A stretch of DNA of 64,000 bases from Neisseria bacilliformis (GTDB lineage Bacteria; Pseudomonadota; Gammaproteobacteria; Burkholderiales; Neisseriaceae): NCBI RefSeq assembly GCF_014055025.1, contig NZ_CP059571.1, forward strand, positions 2,232,001 to 2,296,000, in the 5' to 3' direction. The notes beneath the pieces are model-generated. The model worked only from the letters and a program-made list of their open reading frames with translations. It ran no database searches and was not told the DNA's origin. The position numbers were made by a program, and so were the translations under genes. Position 1 is the first letter of the stretch; each line of letters starts with the position of its first letter. Shown here in pieces: positions 8,006 through 16,375 of this stretch.

Positions 8006-8397
8006 TGACAGACTGCACCGTCCGCATCCGCAACTACCACCTCGACGGCTACGGCCACGTCAACAACGCCCGCTACCTCGAATTCCTCGAAGAAGCCCGC
8101 TGGCACTTTTTCGAGCAGCACGGCCTTTTGGAAACACTCGGCGGCGTGCAGATCGTCGTCGCCCGCATCGACATCCGCTACCGCCGCAGCGCAGTGGCCG
8201 GCGACGTGCTGGTCATCCGCAACCGTGTCAAAACCGCCGAAACCCACCTGGCCGTCATCCGCCAAATCATCGCCTTCGTCGGCAGCGGCAAAACCGCCGC
8301 CCAGGCCGACATCACCCTCGTCCCCCTCACCGGCGGCCGCTCCGCCGGCTTCCCGCCCCCCGTCCTCCACACCCTGCAACAACTCGCCGCCCCATGA
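8002..8397 (+). CDS. Acyl-CoA thioesterase, hotdog fold (YbgC/4HBT type)
   Basis: 131 residues with the hotdog signature HVNNARYLEFLEEARW near the start, whose Asn/Glu region forms the active site of 4-hydroxybenzoyl-CoA-type thioesterases, followed by the VARIDIRYRRSAVAGDVL strand pair. Likely hydrolyses acyl-CoA thioesters; the substrate is unknown. Two ATG codons lie in tandem (8002 and 8005); GGAGG ends at 8000, so 8005 has better spacing, but both overlap the upstream stop. The gene overlaps the next one by four bases (ATGA at 8394). Confidence 0.8.
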   Translation: MMTDCTVRIRNYHLDGYGHVNNARYLEFLEEARWHFFEQHGLLETLGGVQIVVARIDIRYRRSAVAGDVLVIRNRVKTAETHLAVIRQIIAFVGSGKTAAQADITLVPLTGGRSAGFPPPVLHTLQQLAAP

Positions 8398-8885
8398 AAA
8401 AAATCCTCACCGCCGCCATCGCGCTGGCCGCCGCCGCCCTTCTCGCCTTCGCCCTGATTCCCGCCGCCCAGCCCGCCCCTGCCTTCGCCCTCGCCGACCT
8501 CTCCGGCCGCCGCGTCTCCGAAGCCGATTTGCAGGGCAAAGTTACCTTCGTCAACTTCTGGTTCCCCTCGTGCCCCGGCTGCGTGTCGGAAATGCCCAAA
8601 ATCATCGAAATGTCGCACCGCTACCAAAAACAAAACGGCTTCCAAATCCTCGCCATCGCCCAGCCCTACGACCCGAAAGGCGCGGTGGAAACCTACGCCC
8701 GCGAACGCGGCATGGACTTCGCTGTACTGTACGACGCCGACAAAACCGCCGCCCGCGCCTTCGGTACAGCGGTCTACCCCACCTCCTTCCTCATCGACAA
8801 ACAAGGCCGCGTGCTCCAAACCTTCGTCGGCGAACCCGACTTCGCCGAACTCTACCGCCAAATCGACGCGGAACTGGCCAAATAG
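8394..8885 (+). CDS. TlpA-like periplasmic thioredoxin
   Basis: 163 residues. An N-terminal hydrophobic segment (about 5-20) acts as signal or anchor; the rest is a thioredoxin fold of the TlpA/ResA/AhpC-TSA type, with the active site FWFPSCPGCVSEMP (CPGC) and a cis-proline in VYPTSFLIDKQG. Such proteins reduce or oxidise thiols in the periplasm, often for cytochrome c or metal-site assembly. It is the last gene of the operon, converging on ccsA-resB. That neighbourhood suits a role in cytochrome c maturation, but this is inference. Confidence 0.85.
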   Translation: MKKILTAAIALAAAALLAFALIPAAQPAPAFALADLSGRRVSEADLQGKVTFVNFWFPSCPGCVSEMPKIIEMSHRYQKQNGFQILAIAQPYDPKGAVETYARERGMDFAVLYDADKTAARAFGTAVYPTSFLIDKQGRVLQTFVGEPDFAELYRQIDAELAK

Positions 8886-8923
8886 GCCGTCTGAAAGCGC
8901 AGCTTCGGCGCAGCCAAAACCCA
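8884..8923. repeat. DUS with extended GC-rich tail, family E, copy 1
   Basis: An AG-DUS followed by a conserved tail, here GCGCAGCTTCGGCGCAGCC. The same combination occurs at 16314-16350, 26318-26376 and 49802-49855. Confidence 0.6.
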
Positions 8924-8939
8924 GTCCAAGCCGGTGCGG

Positions 8940-8975
8940 GCGTAGGGTGTGTGGCGCAAGCCACGCACGCGGTTT
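8940..8975. repeat. Short palindromic repeat, family B, copy 1
   Basis: GTAGGGTGTGTGGCGCAAGC followed by CACGCACGCG. The core TGGCGCAAGCCA is an imperfect palindrome. Other copies: 28604-28634, 49048-49080, 49963-49994 and 50527-50560. Confidence 0.65.
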
Positions 8976-9014
8976 CGGTTTGGGAAGCCATCATTTGCCC
9001 GACAAAGAAACGAA

Positions 9015-9056
9015 AGGCCGTCTGAAAACCGCTTTTACGATTTTCAGACGGCCTTT
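9015..9056. terminator. DUS inverted repeat between convergent operons
   Basis: Inverted AG-DUS pair with a T-run on the right, placed between the TlpA-like gene and the minus-strand ccsA gene. A bidirectional terminator is likely. Confidence 0.65.
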
Positions 9057-9073
9057 TCGTTCCACTGCCCTGT

Positions 9074-10267
9074 TTACAGCCCGCCGTAAGAGTGCAGGCC
9101 GCTGAGGAACATGTTGACGCCGACGAAGGCGAAGGCGGTGATGGCGAGGCCGACGATTGCCCACCAGGCCAGCACTTTGCCGCGCCAGCCGGCTACCAGG
9201 CGCAGGTGCAGCCAGACGGCGTAGTTCAGCCAGACGACGAAGGCCCAGGTTTCTTTCGTATCCCAGCTCCAATAGCGTCCCCATGCGTCGGCCGCCCACA
9301 GTGCGCCGAGGATGGTGGCGAGGGTGAAGAAGAGGAAGCCGACGGCGATGGCTTTGTACATGATTTCTTCGATGAGGGCGGAATCGGGCAGGCGGCGGGG
9401 GGTGTCGCTTTCTTCGGCGCGGATGGCCAAAAGCTGCGCCACGCCGAGCATGGCGGCGATGCAGAACGCGCCGTAGCCGATGAAGTTGGCGGGCACGTGG
9501 ATTTTCATCCACCACGATTGCAGGGCGGGGATGAGAGGCTGGATTTGCTGGGCGTTGCGGCTGAGACTGTACCAGAGGACGAAGCAGACGACGCCGGCCA
9601 TGAAGAGGTAGACGAAGCCGCCGAGTTTCTGCACGGCAAAGCGGCTTTCGTAGTACCAGTACATCAGGGCGCAGATGACGAGGAAGAGGATGAAGACTTC
9701 GTAGAGGTTGGACACGGGGATGTGCCCCGCGCTGCCGAGGATGAGGTAGCTTTCGTGCCAGCGCACCAGAAGGCCGGTGAAGCCGGCCAGGGCGGAGAGC
9801 CATCCGAAGGCGGTGGCCATGCCCAGCAGGGTGTTGGTCCGGCTGCGGCGGTGCAGGGCGATGAGGCCGCCTGAAAGGTAGGCGAACAGGGCGCAGAAGA
9901 TGAGGGCGCACTGCCACATGATTGCGGACTGGCTGCTGAGGAAGTAGCGCAAGAGGAAACGGTTGTGGTTGGCGAAGTCGCCGCCGTAGAGGGATACGCC
10001 GCCGTAGGCGAGGGAGAGGGCGAGTGGGACAAACCATCTGAGGGGTTTGAAAAACCAGCCCAGTGCGACGGCGCAGGCCGCGCTCAGCCAGAGCATGACG
10101 GTTTCGTAGGCATCCATGCGCTGCGGCAGGGCGTATTGGGCGAAGGCGGCGGCTGCGAGGATGAGGGCGGCGTAGAGCCAGTCTGCGCCGGCCAGGCTTC
10201 GCAGGAGGGATTTGCGCGCGAGCAGTTCGTGCTGCGGGGCGGCGGGGGCGGGTTTGGTGTGTGTCAT
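9074..10267 (-). CDS. ccsA: Cytochrome c biogenesis protein CcsA (system II haem handling)
   Basis: 397-residue multi-spanning membrane protein with the tryptophan-rich WWD motif at about residues 300-320 (WGRYWSWDTKETWAFVVW) that presents haem, plus conserved His residues in membrane segments. CcsA (ResC-like) and ResB together move haem across the inner membrane and attach it to CxxCH motifs of apocytochromes. It overlaps resB by four bases (ATGA), so it is the second gene of that operon. The cytochrome c4 gene lies just upstream of resB in the same direction and is a likely client. Confidence 0.92.
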   Translation of the reverse strand: MTHTKPAPAAPQHELLARKSLLRSLAGADWLYAALILAAAAFAQYALPQRMDAYETVMLWLSAACAVALGWFFKPLRWFVPLALSLAYGGVSLYGGDFANHNRFLLRYFLSSQSAIMWQCALIFCALFAYLSGGLIALHRRSRTNTLLGMATAFGWLSALAGFTGLLVRWHESYLILGSAGHIPVSNLYEVFILFLVICALMYWYYESRFAVQKLGGFVYLFMAGVVCFVLWYSLSRNAQQIQPLIPALQSWWMKIHVPANFIGYGAFCIAAMLGVAQLLAIRAEESDTPRRLPDSALIEEIMYKAIAVGFLFFTLATILGALWAADAWGRYWSWDTKETWAFVVWLNYAVWLHLRLVAGWRGKVLAWWAIVGLAITAFAFVGVNMFLSGLHSYGGL

Positions 10268-12273
10268 GGTTGCAGTTCCTCCGCCAGAGTGCGCAGGTCG
10301 GTGAGGCGGGCGGGAAATTCTTGTTTGAGGTCGCGCTCGTGGCGGTTGGAGGACATGGCGAAGCGGGTTTGTCCACCGTCGTACAAGAGCCAGGCGCGTT
10401 TTTCGCGGATGTAGAACATGAATACGGTGCCGAGGACGAGCAGCAGGGAGCCGAGATAGACCAGCGACGCGCCGGGCGATTTGGTCATCTGCAAGCCGGA
10501 GGAGCGGATTTCTTTGAAGCCGTCCAGTTGCAGCAGCACGGGGGCGGGGTATTCGGTGAGGCCGGTGTAGGCGTCCATGGCGGAAAGGAGGAAGCGTTTG
10601 CGCGCTTCGCCTTCGAGCGGGGGCTGTTTTTGCCGCACGGCGGTTTCGTCTAGCACCATGCCGGCGGCGGCGTAGAGCATTTGGTAGAAGTAGCCGTTCA
10701 TTTTGTCGCGCTCGGCGGCGGGGACGGCGGTTTGGATGAAGCGGTCGAGTTCGAGGTAGCCGCCGCGCGCGAACAGTACGAGTGTGTTTTCCACGGCGGT
10801 GGCGAACTGGCCGCGCACGTTTTCCGGCGCGCCTGCGGCGGCCTGCGCGGCGATGCGGCGGCGCAGGGCTTCGTCGTGCATCAGTTCGCGCCAGAGCATG
10901 AAAGTGTCGGGGCTGTTGCCGCCGTCGGCGGGGATGCGCAGCCAGCGGTACTGCTGTTCGAGGCCGGCGCGGGTGCCGGTCATGAAGAAGCGGCCGTCGT
11001 CCTGCGGCACGGGCAGCATGTAGTTTTTGAACTCCACCGCCTGTCCGGCCGCGTCGCGCAGGCGGTAAACGATGCTCGGGCCGATGTTGGTGAATTTTTT
11101 GTCTTGGCGCACGCTGCGCACGTCGTTGATTTTGTCTTGCAGGCCGTCTGAAACTTTTTCAGACGGCCTTTCCATGTCTTCCACGTTCATGGAGGAAAAC
11201 TGGTCGAGTTCGAGCGTGTATTTCTGTTTGCCGCCCATATTGAGCGGAAAGGCGTTCATCGAACGGCCGTTCAAGTCGGCGTGGCGGCTGCCGCCGGAGG
11301 CCAGGTCCCAGGCTTTGAATTTCACGTCGGAGCCGCCGTCGGCAAAGCTGGCCTGATAAATGGTTACGCCGTGCAGGGTGAAGGGGTGGTTGACACGCAC
11401 GGTGTGCTGTTGCGTTTTGCCCGTGGCCTTGTCGGTGATCAGCAGATCGCTGGCGAAATCGCTGGGCATGCCTGTGGGGTAGAAATCGATGTGGAATTTT
11501 TCCAGTTTCACCGAAAACGGCAGCTGCTGCACCAGCAGGCCCTTGTCGGCGTTGAGAAACACCACGTCGGCCTCCTGCCCTTCGCTGATGTTCACATTGC
11601 CGCGAAACGAGGGATTGCCCGCGCCCAGCACGCTTTCGGGCTTGAAATCACGGGCGTAAACGGCGGTGTCGTCGGGCACGATTCTGCCCGCCAGCATGCC
11701 GGTTTTCAGCAGCAGGTTGCTGTCGATCAGGCCGCCCAGGCAAATCACGATCACTGCCAGATGGGCGAAGATATAGCCCCATTTGTTCATCGCGCCCTTT
11801 TTCGCCGCCACCAGCACCGAGCCGTCTTCGCGCGTCTGCCGTTTCACGGCGAAGCCCTGCGCGGCAAAATACTGCGCCGCCACTTCCGGCGGCAGCGGCT
11901 TGTCCAGCAATGCGCTGTGCTTCATCGCGGCAAGCGAGCGTTTGGACGCTTTGAGGCGGAACGAGCGCATTTCCCGCCAAAACGGCGGCACGTTGCGCCA
12001 CAGGCACAGCGCGGTGCTGAGCACGAGAAACAGCATGATGACGACAAACCAGCCCGAGGCGTACACGTCGTAAAGGCCGAGAAAGCCGAAAATCCGCGCC
12101 CAAAACGAGCCGAATTTGACGATGTAGTCCGCCTGCGGCTGATTCTGCTGCAACACCGTGCCGATCACCGAAGCGACGGCCAGCACGCACAGCAGGGCAA
12201 CCGCAAAGCGCATGGAGCTCAAAAAGGCGAACCACGGGCGGCGGATCAGCGGGATTTTGTCGGCGGTTGTCAT
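10264..12273 (-). CDS. resB: Cytochrome c biogenesis protein ResB (CcsB)
   Basis: 669 residues if started at the ATG at 12273 (MTTADKIPLIRRPWFAFLSSMRFA). The frame is open 39 codons further, but those residues look like leader DNA and the ResB family starts close to its first membrane helix. Helices at about 20-40, 75-95 and 165-185, a large periplasmic domain, and a last helix near 610-630 fit ResB. Partner of CcsA in system II. Oddity: an inverted DUS pair at 11142-11173 lies within the reading frame and encodes ERPSEKVSDGLQ in the periplasmic domain. Confidence 0.9.
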   Translation of the reverse strand: MTTADKIPLIRRPWFAFLSSMRFAVALLCVLAVASVIGTVLQQNQPQADYIVKFGSFWARIFGFLGLYDVYASGWFVVIMLFLVLSTALCLWRNVPPFWREMRSFRLKASKRSLAAMKHSALLDKPLPPEVAAQYFAAQGFAVKRQTREDGSVLVAAKKGAMNKWGYIFAHLAVIVICLGGLIDSNLLLKTGMLAGRIVPDDTAVYARDFKPESVLGAGNPSFRGNVNISEGQEADVVFLNADKGLLVQQLPFSVKLEKFHIDFYPTGMPSDFASDLLITDKATGKTQQHTVRVNHPFTLHGVTIYQASFADGGSDVKFKAWDLASGGSRHADLNGRSMNAFPLNMGGKQKYTLELDQFSSMNVEDMERPSEKVSDGLQDKINDVRSVRQDKKFTNIGPSIVYRLRDAAGQAVEFKNYMLPVPQDDGRFFMTGTRAGLEQQYRWLRIPADGGNSPDTFMLWRELMHDEALRRRIAAQAAAGAPENVRGQFATAVENTLVLFARGGYLELDRFIQTAVPAAERDKMNGYFYQMLYAAAGMVLDETAVRQKQPPLEGEARKRFLLSAMDAYTGLTEYPAPVLLQLDGFKEIRSSGLQMTKSPGASLVYLGSLLLVLGTVFMFYIREKRAWLLYDGGQTRFAMSSNRHERDLKQEFPARLTDLRTLAEELQP
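11142..11173. repeat. Inverted DUS pair inside resB
   Basis: Two AG-DUS copies face each other with only about 4 bases between and would form a hairpin, yet the reading frame of resB continues through both. It encodes about 11 residues. See findings. Confidence 0.8.
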
Positions 12274-12397
12274 AAGGGAAGAAAAAGAAAGCGGAAAAAC
12301 ACGGAAAATCAAAGACGCGGATTCTACTACAAACAAGGCTGCCGATACGTTGGCACATACCGGCAGCCCGTTGCTTATAGGCCGAATCAATCGCGAG

Positions 12398-12437
12398 TTT
12401 CAGACGGCCTCAAACGGCATTGAGGCCGTCTGAAAAA
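12398..12437. terminator. Inverted DUS pair between cytochrome c4 and resB
   Basis: Two DUS in divergent arrangement (12398-12410 and 12423-12437) 1 bp from the cytochrome c4 stop. It can form a hairpin in the minus-strand transcript, so it may reduce read-through into resB. Confidence 0.5.
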
Positions 12438-13067
12438 TCAATGCAAGCCCTGGATAAAGTTCGCCACGGCATTGATTTCGTCTTCCGACATCCGCTTGGC
12501 GATTTCCTCCATCATGCCGTTGGGGCTGGTGCGCTGGCCGGCGGCATAGGCCTTGATCTGCGTAACCGTGTAATCCTTGTGCTGACCGCCCAAGCGCGGA
12601 TAGGCCGTTACATCGGTGCCCGCCGCCGGAATGCCCGCGCCGCTGGGGCCGTGGCAGGACATACAGGCGGGCAGTTTTTTGTCGGCAATGCCGCCACGGA
12701 AAATCTGCGCGCCCAGCTTGAGATTGTCTTTCGGGTTGGCTTCGCCCGATTTGGGCGTTTGCGTGGCGTAGAACGCCGCCACATCGGCAATGTCCTGCTC
12801 GCTCAGGCTCATCACCATCGGCTTCATCGCCGCCGCGCCGCCGGTGGTGCGCTTGCCCTCTTTAATCGCGGCGGTCTGCACCGCGAGATAACGGGCATGC
12901 TGGGCGGAAAGTTTGGGATAGGTGGAAATGCCGCTGTTGCCGTCGGCGGCATGGCAGGCCGCGCAGACCTTTTGGGCAATCTGCTTGCCTTTGGCGACAT
13001 CCGCCTTGGGTGCGGCAAACGCCGCGCCGCCGGCCAGTGCCAGAGTCAGTAGGGTTAAACGTTTCAT
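12438..13067 (-). CDS. Cytochrome c4, dihaem periplasmic electron carrier
   Basis: 209 residues: signal peptide (about 1-19, ending AFA), then two homologous cytochrome c domains with CAACH (residues 35-39) and CMSCH (134-138). Axial methionines probably lie in AAMKPMVMSL and NGMMEEIAKRM. Cytochrome c4 passes electrons from the bc1 complex to the cbb3 oxidase in Neisseria. An AGGAG lies 6 bases before the ATG. Divergent from engB. The order cytochrome c4, resB, ccsA is, as I recall, conserved in Neisseria. Confidence 0.92.
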   Translation of the reverse strand: MKRLTLLTLALAGGAAFAAPKADVAKGKQIAQKVCAACHAADGNSGISTYPKLSAQHARYLAVQTAAIKEGKRTTGGAAAMKPMVMSLSEQDIADVAAFYATQTPKSGEANPKDNLKLGAQIFRGGIADKKLPACMSCHGPSGAGIPAAGTDVTAYPRLGGQHKDYTVTQIKAYAAGQRTSPNGMMEEIAKRMSEDEINAVANFIQGLH

Positions 13068-13218
13068 GGAGGCTCCTGATTGCAGCGTTGCGGCGTGCGC
13101 AACACCCTTTTTTATGTCTTATTTGATACTCTGAAATGCGGCAGCCTTGCGCCGCGACGAACCGATTTCGATACAAACGTGGTATTCTATACCAGATTTA
13201 CTTATTTTTTCCATAGCT

Positions 13219-13854
13219 ATGAACTTATTCCGAAACGCGAAATTCTTCACTACGGTAAACCGCCTGCAAGATTTGCCCGACACCGGCGCGGAAATCGCCT
13301 TTGTCGGCCGATCAAACGCAGGGAAATCCAGCGCAATCAACACATTGTGCGACCAAGTGCGGCTGGCCTACGTTTCCAAAACCCCCGGCCGCACGCAGCA
13401 TATCAACTTTTTCGAGCTGCAAAACGGAGCTTTTATGGCCGACCTGCCCGGCTACGGCTACGCCCAAGTGCCCGAAGCCGTGCGCCGACACTGGGTTGGG
13501 CTCTTGGGCGAGTACCTGCGCACGCGCCGCCAACTTATCGGACTGGTGCTGATTATGGACTGCCGCCACCCGCTCAAACCGCTTGACGTCCAAATGCTCG
13601 ATTTTTTCGCCCCCACCGGCAGGCCGGTACACATCCTGCTTTCCAAAGCCGACAAATTATCCAAGAACGACCAAATCAAAACATTGTCTTCTGTCAAGAA
13701 AGCGTTAAAACCGTTTTCCAGACACGGCCAAGTGTCTGTCCAGCTTTTTTCCAGCCTGAAAAAACAAGGAGTTGACGAAGTAAACACCACAGTCGCCCGA
13801 TGGTTTGCCGACTTGGACGGCATTGCAGAAAACGAAGCGTCCGCAGCAGAATAA
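13219..13854 (+). CDS. engB: Ribosome biogenesis GTP-binding protein EngB/YsxC
   Basis: 211 residues from the ATG at 13219 ([10 protein letters not shown]). G1 is GRSNAGKSS (residues 30-38), followed by G2 ([11 protein letters not shown]), G3 DLPGYGYA, G4 LSKADK and G5 SSLKKQG. EngB is a small TRAFAC GTPase needed for assembly of the 50S subunit. The longer open frame upstream to 13147 lacks family similarity. It is transcribed away from the cytochrome c4 gene and ends in a DUS terminator. Confidence 0.93.
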   Translation: MNLFRNAKFFTTVNRLQDLPDTGAEIAFVGRSNAGKSSAINTLCDQVRLAYVSKTPGRTQHINFFELQNGAFMADLPGYGYAQVPEAVRRHWVGLLGEYLRTRRQLIGLVLIMDCRHPLKPLDVQMLDFFAPTGRPVHILLSKADKLSKNDQIKTLSSVKKALKPFSRHGQVSVQLFSSLKKQGVDEVNTTVARWFADLDGIAENEASAAE

Positions 13855-13866
13855 AAGGCAGACAAA

Positions 13867-13909
13867 GGCCGTCTGAAAACCTGAAACCGGGTTTTCAGAC
13901 GGCCTTTTA
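13867..13909. terminator. DUS terminator behind engB
   Basis: Inverted AG-DUS pair followed by TTTT, 13 bp past the engB stop. Confidence 0.7.
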
Positions 13910-13983
13910 GCCGGCACAGAATGTCTGTGCGCCACATGCCAAAACCGTAAACAAAAAACGGACACGCGATTGAGACATAAAAA

Positions 13984-14006
13984 AATACCGGAACTCCGGT
14001 ATTTTT
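13984..14006. terminator. Terminator of the tRNA cluster
   Basis: AATACCGGAACTCCGGTATT hairpin with an A-run on its left side and T-run on its right. In the minus direction it lies just past the tRNA-Leu 3' end and would stop transcription of the pgsA-tRNA unit. Confidence 0.7.
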
Positions 14007-14027
14007 ACGGCTAAACAGTATATTGAT

Positions 14028-14117
14028 TGGTGCCCGGAACCGGAATCGAACCGGTACGCCCGTATCAGGGGCGACGGATTTTAAGTCCGTTGTGTCTACC
14101 AATTTCACCACCCGGGC
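14028..14117 (-). tRNA. tRNA-Leu (anticodon TAA)
   Basis: Class II tRNA with long variable arm. The minus strand begins GCCCGGGTGGTGAAATTGGT and ends with an encoded CCA; anticodon TAA lies in GACTTAAAATC. Last gene of a five-tRNA cluster. Confidence 0.95.
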
Positions 14118-14258
14118 TTTATCCCTGCTTGAAAGGAGGAAACGGCAGGATTCTGGAGGCGGGGGCGCGGATTTTAACCGGCCTGTACGGGGCTTGCACA
14201 CCCTGTCGCATAAACACTCTGCCACCCCGCCGGGGAAGACTGTATCAGCTGTTATTGA

Positions 14259-14332
14259 TGGAGGCGGGAGTCGGAATCGAACCGGCGTAGACGGATTTGC
14301 AATCCGCTGCATAACCACTTTGCTATCCCGCC
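14259..14332 (-). tRNA. tRNA-Cys (anticodon GCA)
   Basis: The minus strand begins GGCGGGATAGCAAAGTGG and ends in TCCA; anticodon GCA in ATTGCAAAT. CCA is encoded. Confidence 0.95.
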
Positions 14333-14372
14333 ATAAAGAAAAAAGTTGTCTGACCAACAACTTTGTCTTAAA

Positions 14373-14448
14373 TGGAGCGGGAAACGAGTCTCGAACTCGC
14401 GACCTCAACCTTGGCAAGGTTGCGCTCTACCAACTGAGCTATTCCCGC
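14373..14448 (-). tRNA. tRNA-Gly (anticodon GCC), copy 3
   Basis: The minus strand begins GCGGGAATAGCTCAGTTGGT; anticodon GCC in CTTGCCAAG; ends TCCA. Identical to the next two copies. Confidence 0.95.
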
Positions 14449-14466
14449 ATGTGAATACGGTTTTTT

Positions 14467-14542
14467 TGGAGCGGGAAACGAGTCTCGAACTCGCGACCTC
14501 AACCTTGGCAAGGTTGCGCTCTACCAACTGAGCTATTCCCGC
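14467..14542 (-). tRNA. tRNA-Gly (anticodon GCC), copy 2
   Basis: Same 76-base sequence as the copies on both sides, separated from them by 18 and 25 bp. Confidence 0.95.
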
Positions 14543-14567
14543 ATAAACCGGATTGCATTTCGAACTG

Positions 14568-14643
14568 TGGAGCGGGAAACGAGTCTCGAACTCGCGACCT
14601 CAACCTTGGCAAGGTTGCGCTCTACCAACTGAGCTATTCCCGC
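14568..14643 (-). tRNA. tRNA-Gly (anticodon GCC), copy 1
   Basis: First tRNA of the cluster, 77 bp after the pgsA stop on the same strand. No hairpin lies between, so it may be cotranscribed with pgsA. Confidence 0.95.
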
Positions 14644-14720
14644 TTGGATTTTCACTGCCGTAAGGCAAAGAAGCCGCCATTATAGTGGCTTTTGCCGCCC
14701 TGTCAAGCATGGCGCGGGAT

Positions 14721-15284
14721 TTATTTGAATTCGTTCCAAGCCATTTTGAGGTAGTAGAACATCGACCAAATGGTGAGCACGGAAGCGGCGGCCATCAATA
14801 TATTGCCGATAAAGAGGAGATTCCAGCCGTAGCAGTCTTTCAGGCCGATAAGCAGCATGATGACGGCGGCCATTTGGGCGGTGGTTTTGAATTTGCCGAT
14901 GCGGGCGACGGCGACGCTGCCGCGTTTGCCCATCTGTGCCATCCATTCGCGCAGGGCGGAGATGGTGATTTCGCGGCCGATGATGATCATGGCGAACACC
15001 GGATGGGTGCGGTTGAGGCTGACGAGGAGGATAAGGGCGACGGCGACCATCAGTTTGTCGGCGACGGGGTCGAGGAACGCGCCGAAATCGGAGGTTTGCT
15101 TCCAGCGGCGGGCGAGATAGCCGTCGAACCAGTCGGTTACGGCGGCGGCGGAGAAGACGAAAGCTGCCGCCCAGTTGGCGGTTTGCGGCTGCATCCAGTT
15201 TGAAGGCAGGTAGAAAAGCAGGGTGAAGACGGGGATGAGGAGGACGCGCATCCAGGTCAGGAGGATCGGTATGTTCCACGGCAT
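14721..15284 (-). CDS. pgsA: CDP-diacylglycerol-glycerol-3-phosphate 3-phosphatidyltransferase
   Basis: 187 residues from the ATG at 15284 (MPWNIPILLTWMRVLLIPVF). The CDP-alcohol phosphotransferase motif DG-x2-AR-x8-G-x3-D-x3-D is complete in DGYLARRWKQTSDFGAFLDP plus VAD. Four to five membrane helices. PgsA makes phosphatidylglycerol phosphate, the first step toward phosphatidylglycerol and cardiolipin. The upstream 32 open codons contain DUS-encoded residues and are not used. Five tRNA genes follow on the same strand. Confidence 0.92.
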   Translation of the reverse strand: MPWNIPILLTWMRVLLIPVFTLLFYLPSNWMQPQTANWAAAFVFSAAAVTDWFDGYLARRWKQTSDFGAFLDPVADKLMVAVALILLVSLNRTHPVFAMIIIGREITISALREWMAQMGKRGSVAVARIGKFKTTAQMAAVIMLLIGLKDCYGWNLLFIGNILMAAASVLTIWSMFYYLKMAWNEFK

Positions 15285-15337
15285 GGGTCGGTTCTTTCGG
15301 GCAGCGGTTTGCGGTGCGGCAGATGTGTTTTCAGACG

Positions 15338-15366
15338 GCCTCCTATGTATGACAGGCCGTCTGAAA
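15338..15366. repeat. Inverted DUS pair between pgsA and hpnC
   Basis: Two DUS point away from each other around a 5-bp centre in the divergent promoter region of pgsA and the hpnC-like gene. A third DUS at 15453-15466 lies before hpnC. Confidence 0.6.
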
Positions 15367-15497
15367 ACGGTGCGGGGCATTATAGCGGATTTGCCGGCGG
15401 CTTCGGTTTCCTCGGCGGGGGCTTTGTTTTAGAATGTTGCGCCGTTCAAACAGGCCGTCTGAAAGGACGGTTTTCTTTTTCTTTCAAGGATTCGTTC

Positions 15498-16313
15498 ATG
15501 TCAGTCAACCATTATGAAAATTTCCCCGTCGGCTCGTGGGCATTGCCGCGCCGCCTGCGCCGCCCGGTGCATGCGGTGTATGCGTTTGCGCGTTATGCCG
15601 ACGATTTGGCGGACGAAGGTGCGGCGGAGGCGGCGCAGCGGCTGGCGGCTTTGGACGCTTTGCGGGAGGAACTCGGCCGCATCGGACGCGGTGAAGTGCC
15701 GCAGACGGATTTGGTACGCCGTTTGAACGATGAGGCGGTTGCGCCGTTTGCCCTGCCCTTGCAGCCGTTTTACGATTTGCTCGATGCATTTTCGCAGGAT
15801 GTGGTGAAAACGCGTTATCAGAATTTCGCCGAGCTGGCCGACTACTGCCGTCATTCGGCCAACCCCGTGGGGCGGATTATGCTGCACCTTTACGGCGAGA
15901 GCGACACGCGCAGCATCGCGCAGAGCGACGGCATCTGCACCGCGCTGCAACTGATTAATTTCTGGCAGGATGTGGCTGCCGACTGGCAAAAAGGGCGTGT
16001 TTATATTCCGCAGGACGATTTGGCGAAGTTCAAGGTAACGGAGGAACAGATTGCCGCCGGCCGCGCGGATTTCGCCTTTCAGCGGCTGATGGCCTACCAG
16101 TGCGAACGGGCGTTTAAGATGCTCAAAGCGGGTTCGCCGCTGGGCAGAACGCTCAAAGGGCGCATCGGTTTGGAGCTGCGGATGATTGTGGTGGGCGGCC
16201 AGATGATTCTGCAAAAGCTCGATGCCTGCCGCTACAATGTGTTTGAAGAACGACCTGTGTTGGCAAAACAGGACTGGTGGCTGATTGTCAAACGGGCGGT
16301 GATGAAAAAATAG
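15498..16313 (+). CDS. hpnC: HpnC-like squalene/hydroxysqualene synthase
   Basis: 271 residues from the ATG at 15498 (MSVNHYENFPVGSWALPRRLR). Trans-isoprenyl diphosphate synthase, head-to-head type: first Asp motif DDLAD (35-39) in YAFARYADDLADEG, second motif in LINFWQDVAADWQKGRVYIPQDD. The HYENFPV...LPRRLR start is typical of HpnC, which converts presqualene diphosphate to hydroxysqualene in the HpnCDE route. No hpnD, hpnE or shc is seen nearby, so the end product is unclear. A second, diverged synthase domain lies in the fusion protein at 28772-30343. Confidence 0.85.
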   Translation: MSVNHYENFPVGSWALPRRLRRPVHAVYAFARYADDLADEGAAEAAQRLAALDALREELGRIGRGEVPQTDLVRRLNDEAVAPFALPLQPFYDLLDAFSQDVVKTRYQNFAELADYCRHSANPVGRIMLHLYGESDTRSIAQSDGICTALQLINFWQDVAADWQKGRVYIPQDDLAKFKVTEEQIAAGRADFAFQRLMAYQCERAFKMLKAGSPLGRTLKGRIGLELRMIVVGGQMILQKLDACRYNVFEERPVLAKQDWWLIVKRAVMKK

Positions 16314-16350
16314 GCCGTCTGAAAGCGCGGCTGCGGCGCAGCCGGAACCG
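16314..16350. repeat. DUS with extended GC-rich tail, family E, copy 2
   Basis: AG-DUS plus GCGCGGCTGCGGCGCAGCC; the tail can itself form a small hairpin (GGCTGCGGCGCAGCC). Confidence 0.6.
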
Positions 16351-16375
16351 CTTTCCTTTTGCTGAGACCGAATTT

